This document shows, piece after piece, positions 8,666 through 16,492 of a DNA stretch of 64,000 nucleotides. Below the pieces are notes generated by a model. That model was given only the letters and a program-made list of their open reading frames with translations. It was not told the origin of the DNA and searched no databases. The number at the start of each line of letters is the position of its first letter. The first letter of the stretch is position 1. Source of the stretch: an uncultured Atopobium sp. (GTDB taxonomy: Bacteria; Actinomycetota; Coriobacteriia; Coriobacteriales; Atopobiaceae); assembly GCA_916715765.1 (NCBI GenBank), contig CAKAPG010000002.1:62001-126000 (forward strand), in the 5' to 3' direction. The translations under genes were made by a program, and so were the position numbers.

Positions 8666-10195
8666 CTAACTTTGTTCAAGAATAGTCTTCTTGAGTTGAG
8701 AAATTTGATCATAGAAGCTTTTGTCTTCTTTGATTCTCTCTTCAATTACCTCAATGCTGTGCAAAATAGTTGCGTGTTTTCTTCCGCCAAAATGCTTACC
8801 AATATTTACCAGTGTGTATTGGCAAAGGTCGTGAGCAAGATAAATTGCAACGTGACGAGGTTCTGCAATCTCTTTATTTCTCTTGTTACCAACAATATCG
8901 CGATGACTAATGCCATAGATATTTTCTACGACTTCTTGGACCTTCTCGATATTTACGGTCTTTGAAACGCGACGCCAGAGCGTGTCTGCAATCTTATCGA
9001 TTTCTTCCTGTTTTATATTTGTGCCAGATTCTTTTGCCTTAATCTGACCAGTTACACAGCGATTACAGAAGCCCTCAAGCGTTCTAATACTTTGACCAGC
9101 CTTGTCAGCCATGTAACGACGGATGTCCTCTGGCAAATCGTCTGCAGAAAGAGAAGAATTTCTCTCTTTAAATGCGCGGTCGCAGAAGACATGAATAAGA
9201 TTGAGTTTCATCTCGTAGCTTGGCGACTCAATGCCAATAACGATGCCACCACTCATGCGAGAAGTAATACGATCATCAAATCCGTCAGATCCCATACCAA
9301 GCTGAGCAGGTGTTCTATCTGCGGCAAGAATAATCTGCTTACCTCTATCAATAAGAGAGTTAAAAATATTGAAGAAGAAGTTAATAGTACCTGCTTTACC
9401 AGCAAGTTTTTGGACGTCATCGATGATAAGAACATCAATGTTTTGATAGTTGTTACTAAGCTCTGTCGCTGCGTTTCCTGATGCGTTCTTACGAACTGCA
9501 TTTACGTAGTCATCAACAAAGGCATCTGCGTCTTTGTAAACACAAACGCGCTCGATATCTTCAGCGTTGATGTAGTTTTGAACGGCTCGCAGAAGGTGAG
9601 TTTTTCCAAGTCCACTTGCACCGTAAATAAAAAGTGGATTTGCCTTGCCTTTTGCGTCGTTTGCAACGTTTAAAGCATGCTGATGAGCAAGCTCATTCTC
9701 GTCACCAACAACAAAACGATCAAACGTGAGGTTTGAATTGAAGGACGTCTCCTCATAAAGAGGATTACTCTTACGACGCTTTAAGGTCTGCTGTTTTAGT
9801 TCCTCAAGGCTTTGTTCCTGGGATTCAAAATCTTGGATTTGTTCTGGAACAACAGCCTGTATAGGAGCGGTTTTCTGCTTCCAAGCGTTGAACTCTTGAG
9901 GAGTCATCGTAGAAGTAGTTGTAACAGGAGTAGAAGACTTTGTAAGCGTAAGACTCAAGATAATGTCTTCAAAGGCCGCAGCCGAGAGACATCTCTCAAC
10001 AATTGGCAGATTCTTAAGGATACGGTTATAAGCCAAGCGCATTGGAGTCTCAGCATAGAGCGTATTATCTTCAACTTTAATTGGAGTGCAGGTTCTTAAC
10101 ATGGCGATAAAAGCCTCTGGCTGATTCTCTTCAACCAAAAGGTCAATTGCGTCTTGCCACAGAGCTACTGCGTCTGAATCAATTGATGCATCCAT
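8666..10195 (-). CDS. dnaA: Chromosomal replication initiator DnaA with altered box-recognition motif
   Basis: 509 residues. Domain I covers the first ~90 residues and is followed by a polar linker. The AAA+ domain has Walker A GASGLGKTHLL and Walker B VLIIDDVQ. Domain IV ends with NIGKHFGGRKHATILHS. In E. coli and most bacteria this signature is GGRDHTT, whose Asp-His-Thr contact the DnaA box; here Asp is Lys473 and the first Thr is Ala475, while His474 is kept. The AAA+ arginine region is normal. The protein binds oriC boxes, opens the duplex and loads the helicase. It is transcribed away from oriC. Confidence 0.96.
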   Translation of the reverse strand: MDASIDSDAVALWQDAIDLLVEENQPEAFIAMLRTCTPIKVEDNTLYAETPMRLAYNRILKNLPIVERCLSAAAFEDIILSLTLTKSSTPVTTTSTMTPQEFNAWKQKTAPIQAVVPEQIQDFESQEQSLEELKQQTLKRRKSNPLYEETSFNSNLTFDRFVVGDENELAHQHALNVANDAKGKANPLFIYGASGLGKTHLLRAVQNYINAEDIERVCVYKDADAFVDDYVNAVRKNASGNAATELSNNYQNIDVLIIDDVQKLAGKAGTINFFFNIFNSLIDRGKQIILAADRTPAQLGMGSDGFDDRITSRMSGGIVIGIESPSYEMKLNLIHVFCDRAFKERNSSLSADDLPEDIRRYMADKAGQSIRTLEGFCNRCVTGQIKAKESGTNIKQEEIDKIADTLWRRVSKTVNIEKVQEVVENIYGISHRDIVGNKRNKEIAEPRHVAIYLAHDLCQYTLVNIGKHFGGRKHATILHSIEVIEERIKEDKSFYDQISQLKKTILEQS

Positions 10196-10278
10196 ACGTG
10201 TCCAATCAAAATGTTGAAAATTGGGACACCTAGTATAGAGGAATGTTGATAACTTTCAGCGAATAATGTTGAGAAACT
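10196..10278. other. Origin-proximal cluster of three DnaA-box-like sites
   Basis: Three same-orientation 9-mers lie in 83 bases immediately upstream of dnaA: TGTTGAAAA 10212-10220, TGTTGATAA 10244-10252 and TGTTGAGAA 10267-10275. They fit TTnTCAACA on the other strand, not the canonical TTATCCACA. They may be origin boxes, dnaA autoregulatory sites, or both. Confidence 0.6.
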
Positions 10279-11157
10279 CTATGAAAGGAGGGTTTCTCCA
10301 ATAGTGGTGAGCTTATATTTTTGCCCAACTTTACCAATTATTCCTATGTTTACCAGCGATTTTAATTCTCTTGACCAGGTTGGTGTAGAAAGGCCAAAGG
10401 CACCAGTAAGCTCTGTTGCTCCAACCCATTCATGTTCAGAGAGATACTGAAGAACTTGTTTTGCTCGATCTGTTAACACTAGATTAGGAAGTTGTGCAGC
10501 TGGTTGTGCAGATACCTGTCGAGATACTGCTTGTGGAGCATGTGAAACTACCTGCTGATTTTGATTAACAGGCAATTCTTCAGCTTCTTCTTGAGTTGGA
10601 AGTGTTTGAATATGAGCATCTTTAGAGCGGCGTGTTGATAAAGTAACAATTGTGCCGCCAGAGATATTGTCCTCAAGGGTAAGGCTTCCACCCTTCTCAA
10701 CCATATATTGCTGAGCGTAAGGAAGACCAAAACCAACGCCTCTAATAAACGATTTCATTTCTTCTGTTGCAGAAGAGGTACCAAACTCAAGAGCTCGGTT
10801 TTTCTCTTTAATTCCAGGTCCTTGATCTGAAAACCTAATGGTATTTCCGTTATCCATGATTGAAATTGTAGGCGCTACGAATCGAGCGTGAATGAAATTT
10901 TCCACAATCTCACGCATAACCATAAAAGGAATTTTTCCTCCCTGCTCGTGAGCAAGCTGGTTAACGGTAGCTGCAATTTCATCAAGATAAGAACGAACGT
11001 CTTTTGGTTCTACGAGAACAACACGAGGTGCTGCGGCTTTATCGTCATACACTGCAATACGTGCAGCATAACGGACGGTGAGAAAATTATCAGAACCAGC
11101 GTCTTTTTCATTCTGGTTTGTGTTTACCTCAACAAAAGGAAAGAAATCTCTTGCCAT
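10279..11157 (-). CDS. GHKL-ATPase domain protein with C-terminal winged helix, origin-linked
   Basis: 292 residues. A histidine-kinase-type ATPase fold is shown by the N box MREIVENFIHA (81-91), the G1 box FSDQGPGI (109-116) and the G2 segment IRGVGFGLPYAQQYM, closing with GGTIVTLS. No dimerisation/phospho-acceptor histidine domain and no membrane segment are seen. After a Gln/Pro-rich linker (about 180-220), residues ~225-292 look like a winged helix (RAKQVLQYLSEHEW, ATELTGAFGLSTPTWSRELKSL). The gene has a strong AAAGGAGGTG ribosome site. It lies between dnaA and rpmH, flanked by DnaA-box-like sites. I do not know a named family; a soluble ATP-responsive DNA-binding regulator acting at the origin is an inference. 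Confidence 0.7.
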   Translation of the reverse strand: MARDFFPFVEVNTNQNEKDAGSDNFLTVRYAARIAVYDDKAAAPRVVLVEPKDVRSYLDEIAATVNQLAHEQGGKIPFMVMREIVENFIHARFVAPTISIMDNGNTIRFSDQGPGIKEKNRALEFGTSSATEEMKSFIRGVGFGLPYAQQYMVEKGGSLTLEDNISGGTIVTLSTRRSKDAHIQTLPTQEEAEELPVNQNQQVVSHAPQAVSRQVSAQPAAQLPNLVLTDRAKQVLQYLSEHEWVGATELTGAFGLSTPTWSRELKSLVNIGIIGKVGQKYKLTTIGETLLS

Positions 11158-11519
11158 GACACCTCCTTTTCAACAATTGTTAAACAAATGAAGAAAACTT
11201 TTCGTTTTCTTTCACGATGAATGAAAGTTTTCAACAAGTGTTAAACATCTGTAGATAACTTTATATCTTTGTGAAAGACGTACTGAATGATAGTAGCATT
11301 TAACGGACATATTTCAGCTTATAGAAATATTCCTTTCAACAAATTTCTTCAGGTGTTACAAGTGAAATTTTCAAAATGAAAGGTTTTCTCGCTAGGCTTT
11401 TGAAAAAAAAAGAGAAAAAGTTGAGGTATTTGCGTAGAAAATTTGACAGGTACCCATAAACGCGAGTACAATCTGTAGGCTTTTTAATCGATACTGTACC
11501 CGTTCGGGAGGAAATAGCT
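11158..11519. other. Probable oriC and rpmH promoter region
   Basis: The 362-base gap lies at the point where gene direction diverges. It contains TTTTCAACAATTGTTAAAC (11167-11185) and a one-mismatch copy TTTTCAACAAGTGTTAAAC (11228-11246), TGTAGATAA (11250-11258) and CTTTCAACA (11333-11341), all DnaA-box-like. An A-rich tract at 11401-11420 could be the unwinding element. With the 10196-10278 cluster it makes the best origin candidate. Confidence 0.6.
11443..11472 (+). promoter_or_regulatory. Promoter of rpmH
   Basis: A consensus -35 TTGACA (11443-11448) and a near-consensus -10 TACAAT (11467-11472) are separated by 18 bases, about 45 bases before the rpmH start codon. Confidence 0.75.
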
Positions 11520-11654
11520 ATGAAGCGTACCTACCAGCCAAATAAGCGCAAGCGCGCAACTACCCACGGTTTCCGTGCACGTATGGCAACTAAGAATGGT
11601 CGTGCCGTTCTCGCTCGTCGTCGCCTTAAGGGCCGTAAGCGCCTCACTGTCTAA
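11520..11654 (+). CDS. rpmH: 50S ribosomal protein L34
   Basis: 44 residues, the normal size of L34. It begins MKRTYQPNKRKRATTHGFRA and ends GRKRLTV, the invariant basic pattern of the family. The ribosome site GGGAGGAAA lies 6 bases upstream of the ATG. It is the first gene of the rpmH-rnpA-yidD-yidC block next to the origin. Confidence 0.97.
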   Translation: MKRTYQPNKRKRATTHGFRARMATKNGRAVLARRRLKGRKRLTV

Positions 11655-11665
11655 GGAATGTTTCT

Positions 11666-11989
11666 GTGAAGACCATTAAATCTCGTTCAGAGTTTGAAAG
11701 GGTCTTCTCCGCGGGGAAGAGGGCTCAAAGTTCTGTTCTTCGTATACGAGTAGCACCATCCACTGAGGCACATCCTTCCGAGGTAGCCTTTGTAGCTCCA
11801 AAAAGACTAGGTAACGCCGTATTTAGAAACAGGTGTAAACGCGTTCTGCGCGAAGCAGCTCGAAAGAGCGGTTTACCTGTTGAGGGATACGGCATTATTC
11901 TCTTTGCGACTAAAGATACACACAGCACTAATCCTGCTGATATAAGCGTTTCTTTGGATGCTTTGTTAAGAAAGACAGGGGTCAAATGA
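11666..11989 (+). CDS. rnpA: Ribonuclease P protein component
   Basis: 107 residues. It starts with GTG (VKTIKSRSEFERVFSAGKRA); FVAPKRLGNAVFRNRCKRVLREAAR contains the RNR signature that binds the RNA subunit. The protein assists the catalytic RNA in trimming tRNA 5' leaders. It lies 11 bases after rpmH, and its stop overlaps the yidD start (ATGA), giving translational coupling. The RNA subunit gene was not found in this window. Confidence 0.95.
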   Translation: MKTIKSRSEFERVFSAGKRAQSSVLRIRVAPSTEAHPSEVAFVAPKRLGNAVFRNRCKRVLREAARKSGLPVEGYGIILFATKDTHSTNPADISVSLDALLRKTGVK

Positions 11990-12222
11990 GCGAGAAAAGA
12001 CAAGGCTCTTTTCTCGCAAACTTGTTCCTAGGTGCTATTCGTTTCTATCAAAGAAACATCTCTCCCCTTTTTAAGCCGCACTGTATTTACAGACCTACTT
12101 GCTCTGAATATGCAGTTCAAGCTATACAAAAGTACGGTGTTAAAAAGGGAAGTTGGCTTGCTCTTAAGCGTATTGCTCGCTGTCACCCTTTTCATAAGGG
12201 AGGATACGATCCCGTTCCGTAA
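11986..12222 (+). CDS. yidD: Membrane protein insertion efficiency factor YidD
   Basis: 78 residues, typical for the family. The hallmark Cys-rich core is visible: LGAIRFYQRNISPLF, then CIYRPTCSEYAVQAIQKYG and CHPFHKGGYDPVP. It is a small membrane-associated protein that helps YidC-dependent insertion. Start overlaps the rnpA stop by 4 bases and yidC follows after 20 bases with its own GGAGG site. Confidence 0.94.
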   Translation: MSEKRQGSFLANLFLGAIRFYQRNISPLFKPHCIYRPTCSEYAVQAIQKYGVKKGSWLALKRIARCHPFHKGGYDPVP

Positions 12223-12242
12223 AGGAACGCACCGGAGGAAAT

Positions 12243-13001
12243 ATGTGGGATTGGATTGTTAACTTTCTATACACAGTCTTAGCGGGACTTCAATCATTCT
12301 CGGGAGACTGGGGTATGGCAGTTATCCTGCTTACCATCATCATCCGTATCATCCTGGTTCCAATGACCAACAAGCAGACGGCCTCTATGGCTCGTATGAG
12401 CGTTGTTCAGCCAAAGCTCAAAGAAATCCAGGAGCGCTATGCTGATGATCCAGTAAGACAGAATGAAGAAATGCGTAAGCTTTACGCAGAGATCAACTTC
12501 AATCCACTCGGTGGTTGTCTTCCTTTGCTGCTGCAGTCCCCTATCTTTATTGCACTCTTTACCGTTGCAAAGATGGTTCCAGTAGACTCTCGTTTCTACA
12601 ACATTCTTCCTTCTATCGCACGAGCAACGTCTGACATTTTTGCTGTTGATGGCCTTGTTGCTGCTATCCCTTACATAATTTTTGTTCTTCTGTTTGGCCT
12701 TACTACCTTCCTTTCCATGGCAGTAAACGCTCGTACAAGCTCCGGTGAGCAGCGTACCCAGCAGTACATGATGGGCGGCATGATGACCCTCATGATGCTC
12801 TGGTTTGGTTGGACTGTGCCAGCAGCTGTTCTTCTCTACTACGTCACTTCTGGTATTTGGCAGCTTGCTCAGCAGCAGCTTATTACCAAGCGCATTATGG
12901 AAAAAGAGAAGCTCAAGGCTGAGGCTCAGATGGCTAATAAGCCAATCGAGGTTGACGTGGTGAGAAAAGAAAAGAAGCCACGCCCTCACAAAAAGGCTTA
13001 G
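12243..13001 (+). CDS. yidC: Membrane protein insertase YidC
   Basis: 252 residues, the short Gram-positive form without a periplasmic P1 domain. The hydrophilic-groove Arg sits in the first core helix (TIIIRIILVPMTNKQ). The coiled-coil hairpin follows (VVQPKLKEIQERYADDPVRQ), then NPLGGCLPLLLQSPIFIALF. Five or so membrane segments can be drawn. The C-terminus is basic (KKPRPHKKA), useful for ribosome contact. I see no lipobox, unlike the SpoIIIJ type. It inserts membrane proteins with or without SecYEG. Confidence 0.95.
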   Translation: MWDWIVNFLYTVLAGLQSFSGDWGMAVILLTIIIRIILVPMTNKQTASMARMSVVQPKLKEIQERYADDPVRQNEEMRKLYAEINFNPLGGCLPLLLQSPIFIALFTVAKMVPVDSRFYNILPSIARATSDIFAVDGLVAAIPYIIFVLLFGLTTFLSMAVNARTSSGEQRTQQYMMGGMMTLMMLWFGWTVPAAVLLYYVTSGIWQLAQQQLITKRIMEKEKLKAEAQMANKPIEVDVVRKEKKPRPHKKA

Positions 13002-13089
13002 TAGCTGGGCTTGAACAAAATAACTTTTGTTTACAAAATTTGTTACCGTAGATTAATAGTTAAACTTTTTATATTGACTGGAGGACGAC

Positions 13090-13674
13090 ATGGAGGATGA
13101 GACTTTCGTTTCTGAGCCAAACGCTCTTAATGAGTCTCCTGTCGTTGATTCACAAGACGAGTTTGCTTCAATTCGAGAGCATTTTGAAGCTGGAATTCAG
13201 CTTACTGATGCTGAGATGAATAAGATTGCTGATACCGCTGTCTTCTATCTTAGGGAGCTTCTCTCCTTCTTTGGCGAGAATAGTTGTGCAATTGATGAGT
13301 ATGACGGTGAAGATGGCGAACTTATTTTTGACGTAACCGGCGGTGATCTTGCAATTCTCATTGGTCGTCACGGCAATACACTTGAGGCTCTTCAGATGGT
13401 TCTCTCTTCTCTTATGAGCGCTAAGCTTCACTTCCACTATCCAGTATCTGTTGATGTTGAAAGCTATAAGAGCCGTCGTCGCAATAAGCTTCAAGAGATG
13501 GCACTCTCTGCTGCTGCTCGTGCTAAGAAGACCGGTAAGGTTTCTCTTGCTCCAATGAGTGGCTATGAGCGCCGCATTATTCACATCGCACTGAGAGACA
13601 ACCTTGAAGTTACTACGCACTCTGAGGGCGATGATCCATATCGTCGTGTTGTGGTAACTGCTATCAATAGCTAA
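13090..13674 (+). CDS. jag: KH/R3H RNA-binding protein of the Jag/KhpB type
   Basis: 194 residues. After an acidic N-terminus there is a KH domain with the GxxG loop IGRHGNTLEALQMVLS, then an R3H domain with the R-x3-H motif YERRIIHIALRDN near the C-terminus. The N-terminal Jag_N domain of longer homologues is absent. It is an RNA-binding protein conserved beside yidC and linked to cell-wall regulation in other Gram-positives. It has its own GGAGG site and is followed by a clear terminator. Confidence 0.9.
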   Translation: MEDETFVSEPNALNESPVVDSQDEFASIREHFEAGIQLTDAEMNKIADTAVFYLRELLSFFGENSCAIDEYDGEDGELIFDVTGGDLAILIGRHGNTLEALQMVLSSLMSAKLHFHYPVSVDVESYKSRRRNKLQEMALSAAARAKKTGKVSLAPMSGYERRIIHIALRDNLEVTTHSEGDDPYRRVVVTAINS

Positions 13675-13703
13675 GAACTTCTAACAAGCTTTAGTAATTT
13701 GAT

Positions 13704-13732
13704 GAGGAAGGTTTACGCCTTCCTCTTTTTTT
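13704..13732 (+). terminator. Terminator after jag
   Basis: Arms GAGGAAGG and CCTTCCTC surround a 6-base loop (TTTACG) and are followed by a run of seven T. It ends only 46 bases before the rsmG start codon. Confidence 0.85.
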
Positions 13733-13768
13733 GTGACAATTCTTCTTGTTACAAGAAGTTTTGTCACA
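13732..13768 (+). promoter_or_regulatory. Long inverted repeat in front of rsmG
   Basis: Outer arms TGTGACAA and TTGTCACA and inner arms CTTCTTG and CAAGAAG form a nearly perfect 37-base dyad. It begins inside the T-run of the jag terminator and ends one base into the AGGAG ribosome site of rsmG. It could be an operator or an RNA hairpin that masks translation. Confidence 0.6.
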
Positions 13769-13777
13769 GGAGAAGCA

Positions 13778-14536
13778 ATGTCTGAATCAGAGAAGTCCTT
13801 ATACAATTTAAAAGAGAATGTACTGAAGGAACTTCTCCTTAACTATGGAATTAATTCAACAGAGCACCTAAGAAGACAGCTTCTGAAACATATCGAACTA
13901 CTAATTGAGATAAATAAGAATCTGAACCTTACAAGAATTACTTCGGTTGATGACGCGCTAGTGCTCCATATTCTTGATTCTTTGTTACCACTCAAAGTGT
14001 GTAACGAGTTTTTATCTGGTACTCACAACTATATTGATATTGGTACCGGTGGCGGCTTTCCTGGACTGCCTCTTGCAATCATGAGTGACAATAAAACACT
14101 ATTGGTTGACTCTATTGGAAAAAAGATCAATGCGGTTCAGTCAATGATTGATGAGATTGGTCTAAATGAGAGAGTTAGGGCTGAGAAGCTTCGTGCAGAA
14201 GAAATTCCAAATGCTTATAAACAGAAGTTTGATTTTGTAACATTTAGAGCTGTTGCGAAGGCAAATATTCTTTTGGAGTACGCAGAGCCTTTCTTAGCCC
14301 CACAGGGCACTCTTATAGTAATGAAGGCCAATGTTGATGAGATAGAGCTGCAGGACGCCTCTCAGGCAACCAAAATTTTTGGGTATGAAAATGTTTCACG
14401 TGAAACATTTGACTTACCAAACAATCTTGGCCATCGAGAAATTCTTTTATACAAAAAAGTTGCAAAGAGCAAAGTCAAATTACCAAGAAAAACTGGAATG
14501 GCTAAATCAAATCCGTTTGTTGCAAGAAGAGGGTAA
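13778..14536 (+). CDS. rsmG: 16S rRNA (guanine-N7) methyltransferase RsmG
   Basis: 252 residues from ATG 13778, chosen because AGGAG lies 6 bases upstream; an upstream in-frame start at 13733 would put coding sequence through the inverted repeat. The GidB fold is clear: INLNLTRITS-like NKNLNLTRITS, then YIDIGTGGGFPGLPLAI (SAM-binding loop) and LVDSIGKKINAV. It methylates G527 (E. coli numbering) of 16S rRNA. A perfect parS site is embedded in its 3' part at 14392. Confidence 0.94.
   Translation: MSESEKSLYNLKENVLKELLLNYGINSTEHLRRQLLKHIELLIEINKNLNLTRITSVDDALVLHILDSLLPLKVCNEFLSGTHNYIDIGTGGGFPGLPLAIMSDNKTLLVDSIGKKINAVQSMIDEIGLNERVRAEKLRAEEIPNAYKQKFDFVTFRAVAKANILLEYAEPFLAPQGTLIVMKANVDEIELQDASQATKIFGYENVSRETFDLPNNLGHREILLYKKVAKSKVKLPRKTGMAKSNPFVARRG
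14392..14407. other. parS: parS centromere site within rsmG
   Basis: TGTTTCACGTGAAACA is the exact 16-base consensus ParB-binding palindrome. It lies in the coding sequence of rsmG, 153 bases from a second identical copy. Confidence 0.95.
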
Positions 14537-14544
14537 TTGTGGAA

Positions 14545-14560
14545 TGTTTCACGTGAAACA
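14545..14560. other. parS: parS centromere site upstream of parA
   Basis: Second perfect TGTTTCACGTGAAACA, in the 63-base gap between rsmG and parA. Besides segregation it may allow ParB to repress its own operon. Confidence 0.95.
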
Positions 14561-14599
14561 TTCTGTATTATTAAATAAATTTGGTCAAACGGAGGATAA

Positions 14600-15400
14600 A
14601 TGAGCTACAAAGACCTTTCGAGGGGATTTCAGGATAGAGATCCTAAAGTTCTGGCAGTAATTAATCAAAAAGGCGGAGTTGGAAAATCAACTACCGTAAT
14701 TAACCTTGCTGCTGCATTAGGTGAAACAAAGAAGAAAGTTCTCATTATTGATTTTGATCCACAAGGAAATGCGACAAGTGGTTTTGGAATTGATAAAGAG
14801 GAACTTGAAGCTGATATTTATGACGTAATTCTCAATGAAACGCCAATCGAAGAGGTATTGCAGCAAACAGTTCAAAAGTACGTGACTATTGCTCCTGCTA
14901 CTATTCAACTTGCTGGTGCAGAAATTGAACTGGTTTCCGTGGAATCAAGAGAAAACATATTAAAGCAGGCAATTGACCAGGTTAAAGACTATTTTGACTA
15001 CATTTTGATTGATTGCCCACCATCACTAGGTCTTTTAACAATTAATGCTTTAGTCGCAGCAAACAGCATTCTTATCCCAATTCAGTGCGAATATTATGCA
15101 CTAGAGGGTGTAACTAAGATCGTTGAATCAATGAAGATGGTTCAAAAACAGCTCAATCCGGATCTTGATATCTTTGGTGTAGTAATGACCATGTTTGATA
15201 GCAGAACTTCCCTATCTAAGCAGGTTGTAACTGAGGTTTCAAATTACTTTGGTAACAAAGTATTTAAGACGCTTATTCCAAGAAATGTCAAAATCGCAGA
15301 AGCACCAAGTCATGGTTTGCCGGTAACCATGTATGCCCGAATAAGTATGGGCGCACTTGCATACAACAAACTTGCAAAGGAAGTGAATCGTCGTGGTTAA
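14600..15400 (+). CDS. parA: Chromosome partitioning ATPase ParA (Soj)
   Basis: 266 residues. The deviant Walker A KGGVGKST is near residue 29, with VLIIDFDPQGNATSGFG (Walker A') and YILIDCPPSLGLLTINAL (Walker B). The short N-terminus without a helix-turn-helix is that of chromosomal ParA. It forms an ATP-dependent DNA-bound gradient that moves ParB-parS complexes. The ribosome site is GGAGG. The 3' end overlaps parB by 8 bases. Confidence 0.96.
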   Translation: MSYKDLSRGFQDRDPKVLAVINQKGGVGKSTTVINLAAALGETKKKVLIIDFDPQGNATSGFGIDKEELEADIYDVILNETPIEEVLQQTVQKYVTIAPATIQLAGAEIELVSVESRENILKQAIDQVKDYFDYILIDCPPSLGLLTINALVAANSILIPIQCEYYALEGVTKIVESMKMVQKQLNPDLDIFGVVMTMFDSRTSLSKQVVTEVSNYFGNKVFKTLIPRNVKIAEAPSHGLPVTMYARISMGALAYNKLAKEVNRRG

Positions 15401-16253
15401 AAAATCAGGACTTGGTAAGGGCCTCAACTCTCTCTTTAGCGAGGTAGATGCAGAGGTCGGTAATAAAAAAGAAGCTACAACACTTCCACTAAAGAAGATT
15501 AAGCCAAATAAAGATCAGCCTCGTAAACGTTTTGATGAAGCTGAACTCGCTGAACTCAGTGATTCTATTAAGCAAAACGGTATTCTCCAGCCGCTTCTTG
15601 TTCGCGAGAAAGGCGATCACTATGAGATTGTTGCTGGCGAAAGACGCTTTCAGGCTGCAAAGCTTGCACAATTAGAGGAAGTTCCTGTTGTAATTAAGGC
15701 AATTTCCGATGAGGAAGTATTTAAGCTAGCCCTGATTGAGAATCTGCAAAGATCTGACTTGAGTCCAATTGAAGAGGCTCAAGGTTATAAGCAGTTAATC
15801 AAACAAGAGAACCTAACCCAAGACGACTTAGCCAAGGTTTTGTCCAAGTCTAGGTCTGCAATCACAAATACGCTTCGTCTTTTAGACCTTCCAACTGAAG
15901 TTCAAACCTTGATGGCGGAGGGACGTATTAGTGCTGGACATGCTCGTGCAATTCTTTCTGTAAGCGGAAAAGAAGGAAGGATTAAGCTAGCCCAGAAAGT
16001 AGTTGAAGAGAACTTGTCGGTCCGTCAGACAGAAAATCTTGCTCCACTATTTTCTGTCACAAATGTTGAGAAACCAAAGAGACAGCCAACCCCACAGGCA
16101 TATAAGCGCGCAGCAAGGCAATTAAGGATTGCTCTGGATACCCCAGTTAAAGTACGAAATATCCGCGGCAAGAATAAGATTGAAATCGAATTCAATGACG
16201 AGGATGAACTTGCTGCTCTAGTAGAAAAACTCTCAAACGTTAAAGAAGCATAA
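15393..16253 (+). CDS. parB: Chromosome partitioning protein ParB (Spo0J)
   Basis: 286 residues. It has the N-terminal ParB/Srx CTP-binding domain with NKDQPRKRFDEAELAELSDSI (residue block split here by the family's typical spacing) and GERRFQAAKLA, then LIENLQRSDLSPIEEAQGY and the helix-turn-helix TQDDLAKVLSKSRSAITN that reads parS. The C-terminal dimerisation region is basic then acidic. It loads at the two adjacent parS sites and spreads as a sliding clamp. The stop overlaps the next small gene (TAATG). Confidence 0.96.
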   Translation: MVKKSGLGKGLNSLFSEVDAEVGNKKEATTLPLKKIKPNKDQPRKRFDEAELAELSDSIKQNGILQPLLVREKGDHYEIVAGERRFQAAKLAQLEEVPVVIKAISDEEVFKLALIENLQRSDLSPIEEAQGYKQLIKQENLTQDDLAKVLSKSRSAITNTLRLLDLPTEVQTLMAEGRISAGHARAILSVSGKEGRIKLAQKVVEENLSVRQTENLAPLFSVTNVEKPKRQPTPQAYKRAARQLRIALDTPVKVRNIRGKNKIEIEFNDEDELAALVEKLSNVKEA

Positions 16254-16492
16254 TGAAGATAAAGTTTGTGATTATATCCAGTGTCTCATTACTAGGAATA
16301 GCTTTTCTCGCTAAACATGCTCTGTTGACTAAAGAGGCGCAGAGAAGTTTTCTTCATGCAATGAGAAGATCGAGAAGAGCGCTCGATGCGATTCTTGATG
16401 ACTATTCAGGTAGCGGAAATAGGAAAAGCGCGAAAAACATTCTTTCTCATCAAGCGAGAGTAGAAAAAGAATGGCTAAAAGCAATTCAGTAG
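16253..16492 (+). CDS. Small membrane-anchored basic protein, function unknown
   Basis: 79 residues. A single N-terminal hydrophobic helix (VIISSVSLLGIAFLAKHALL) is followed by a basic helix (RSFLHAMRRSRRALD) and a charged tail. Not recognised. The ATG overlaps the parB stop codon, so it is co-translated with the partition genes, and a weak terminator follows. A membrane-linked role in segregation is possible but unsupported beyond position. Confidence 0.6.
   Translation: MKIKFVIISSVSLLGIAFLAKHALLTKEAQRSFLHAMRRSRRALDAILDDYSGSGNRKSAKNILSHQARVEKEWLKAIQ

Noticed and set aside
13732..13768. Second terminator for jag
   Set aside because: The dyad is not followed by a T-run on the plus strand and runs into the ribosome site of rsmG, so a regulatory role fits better.
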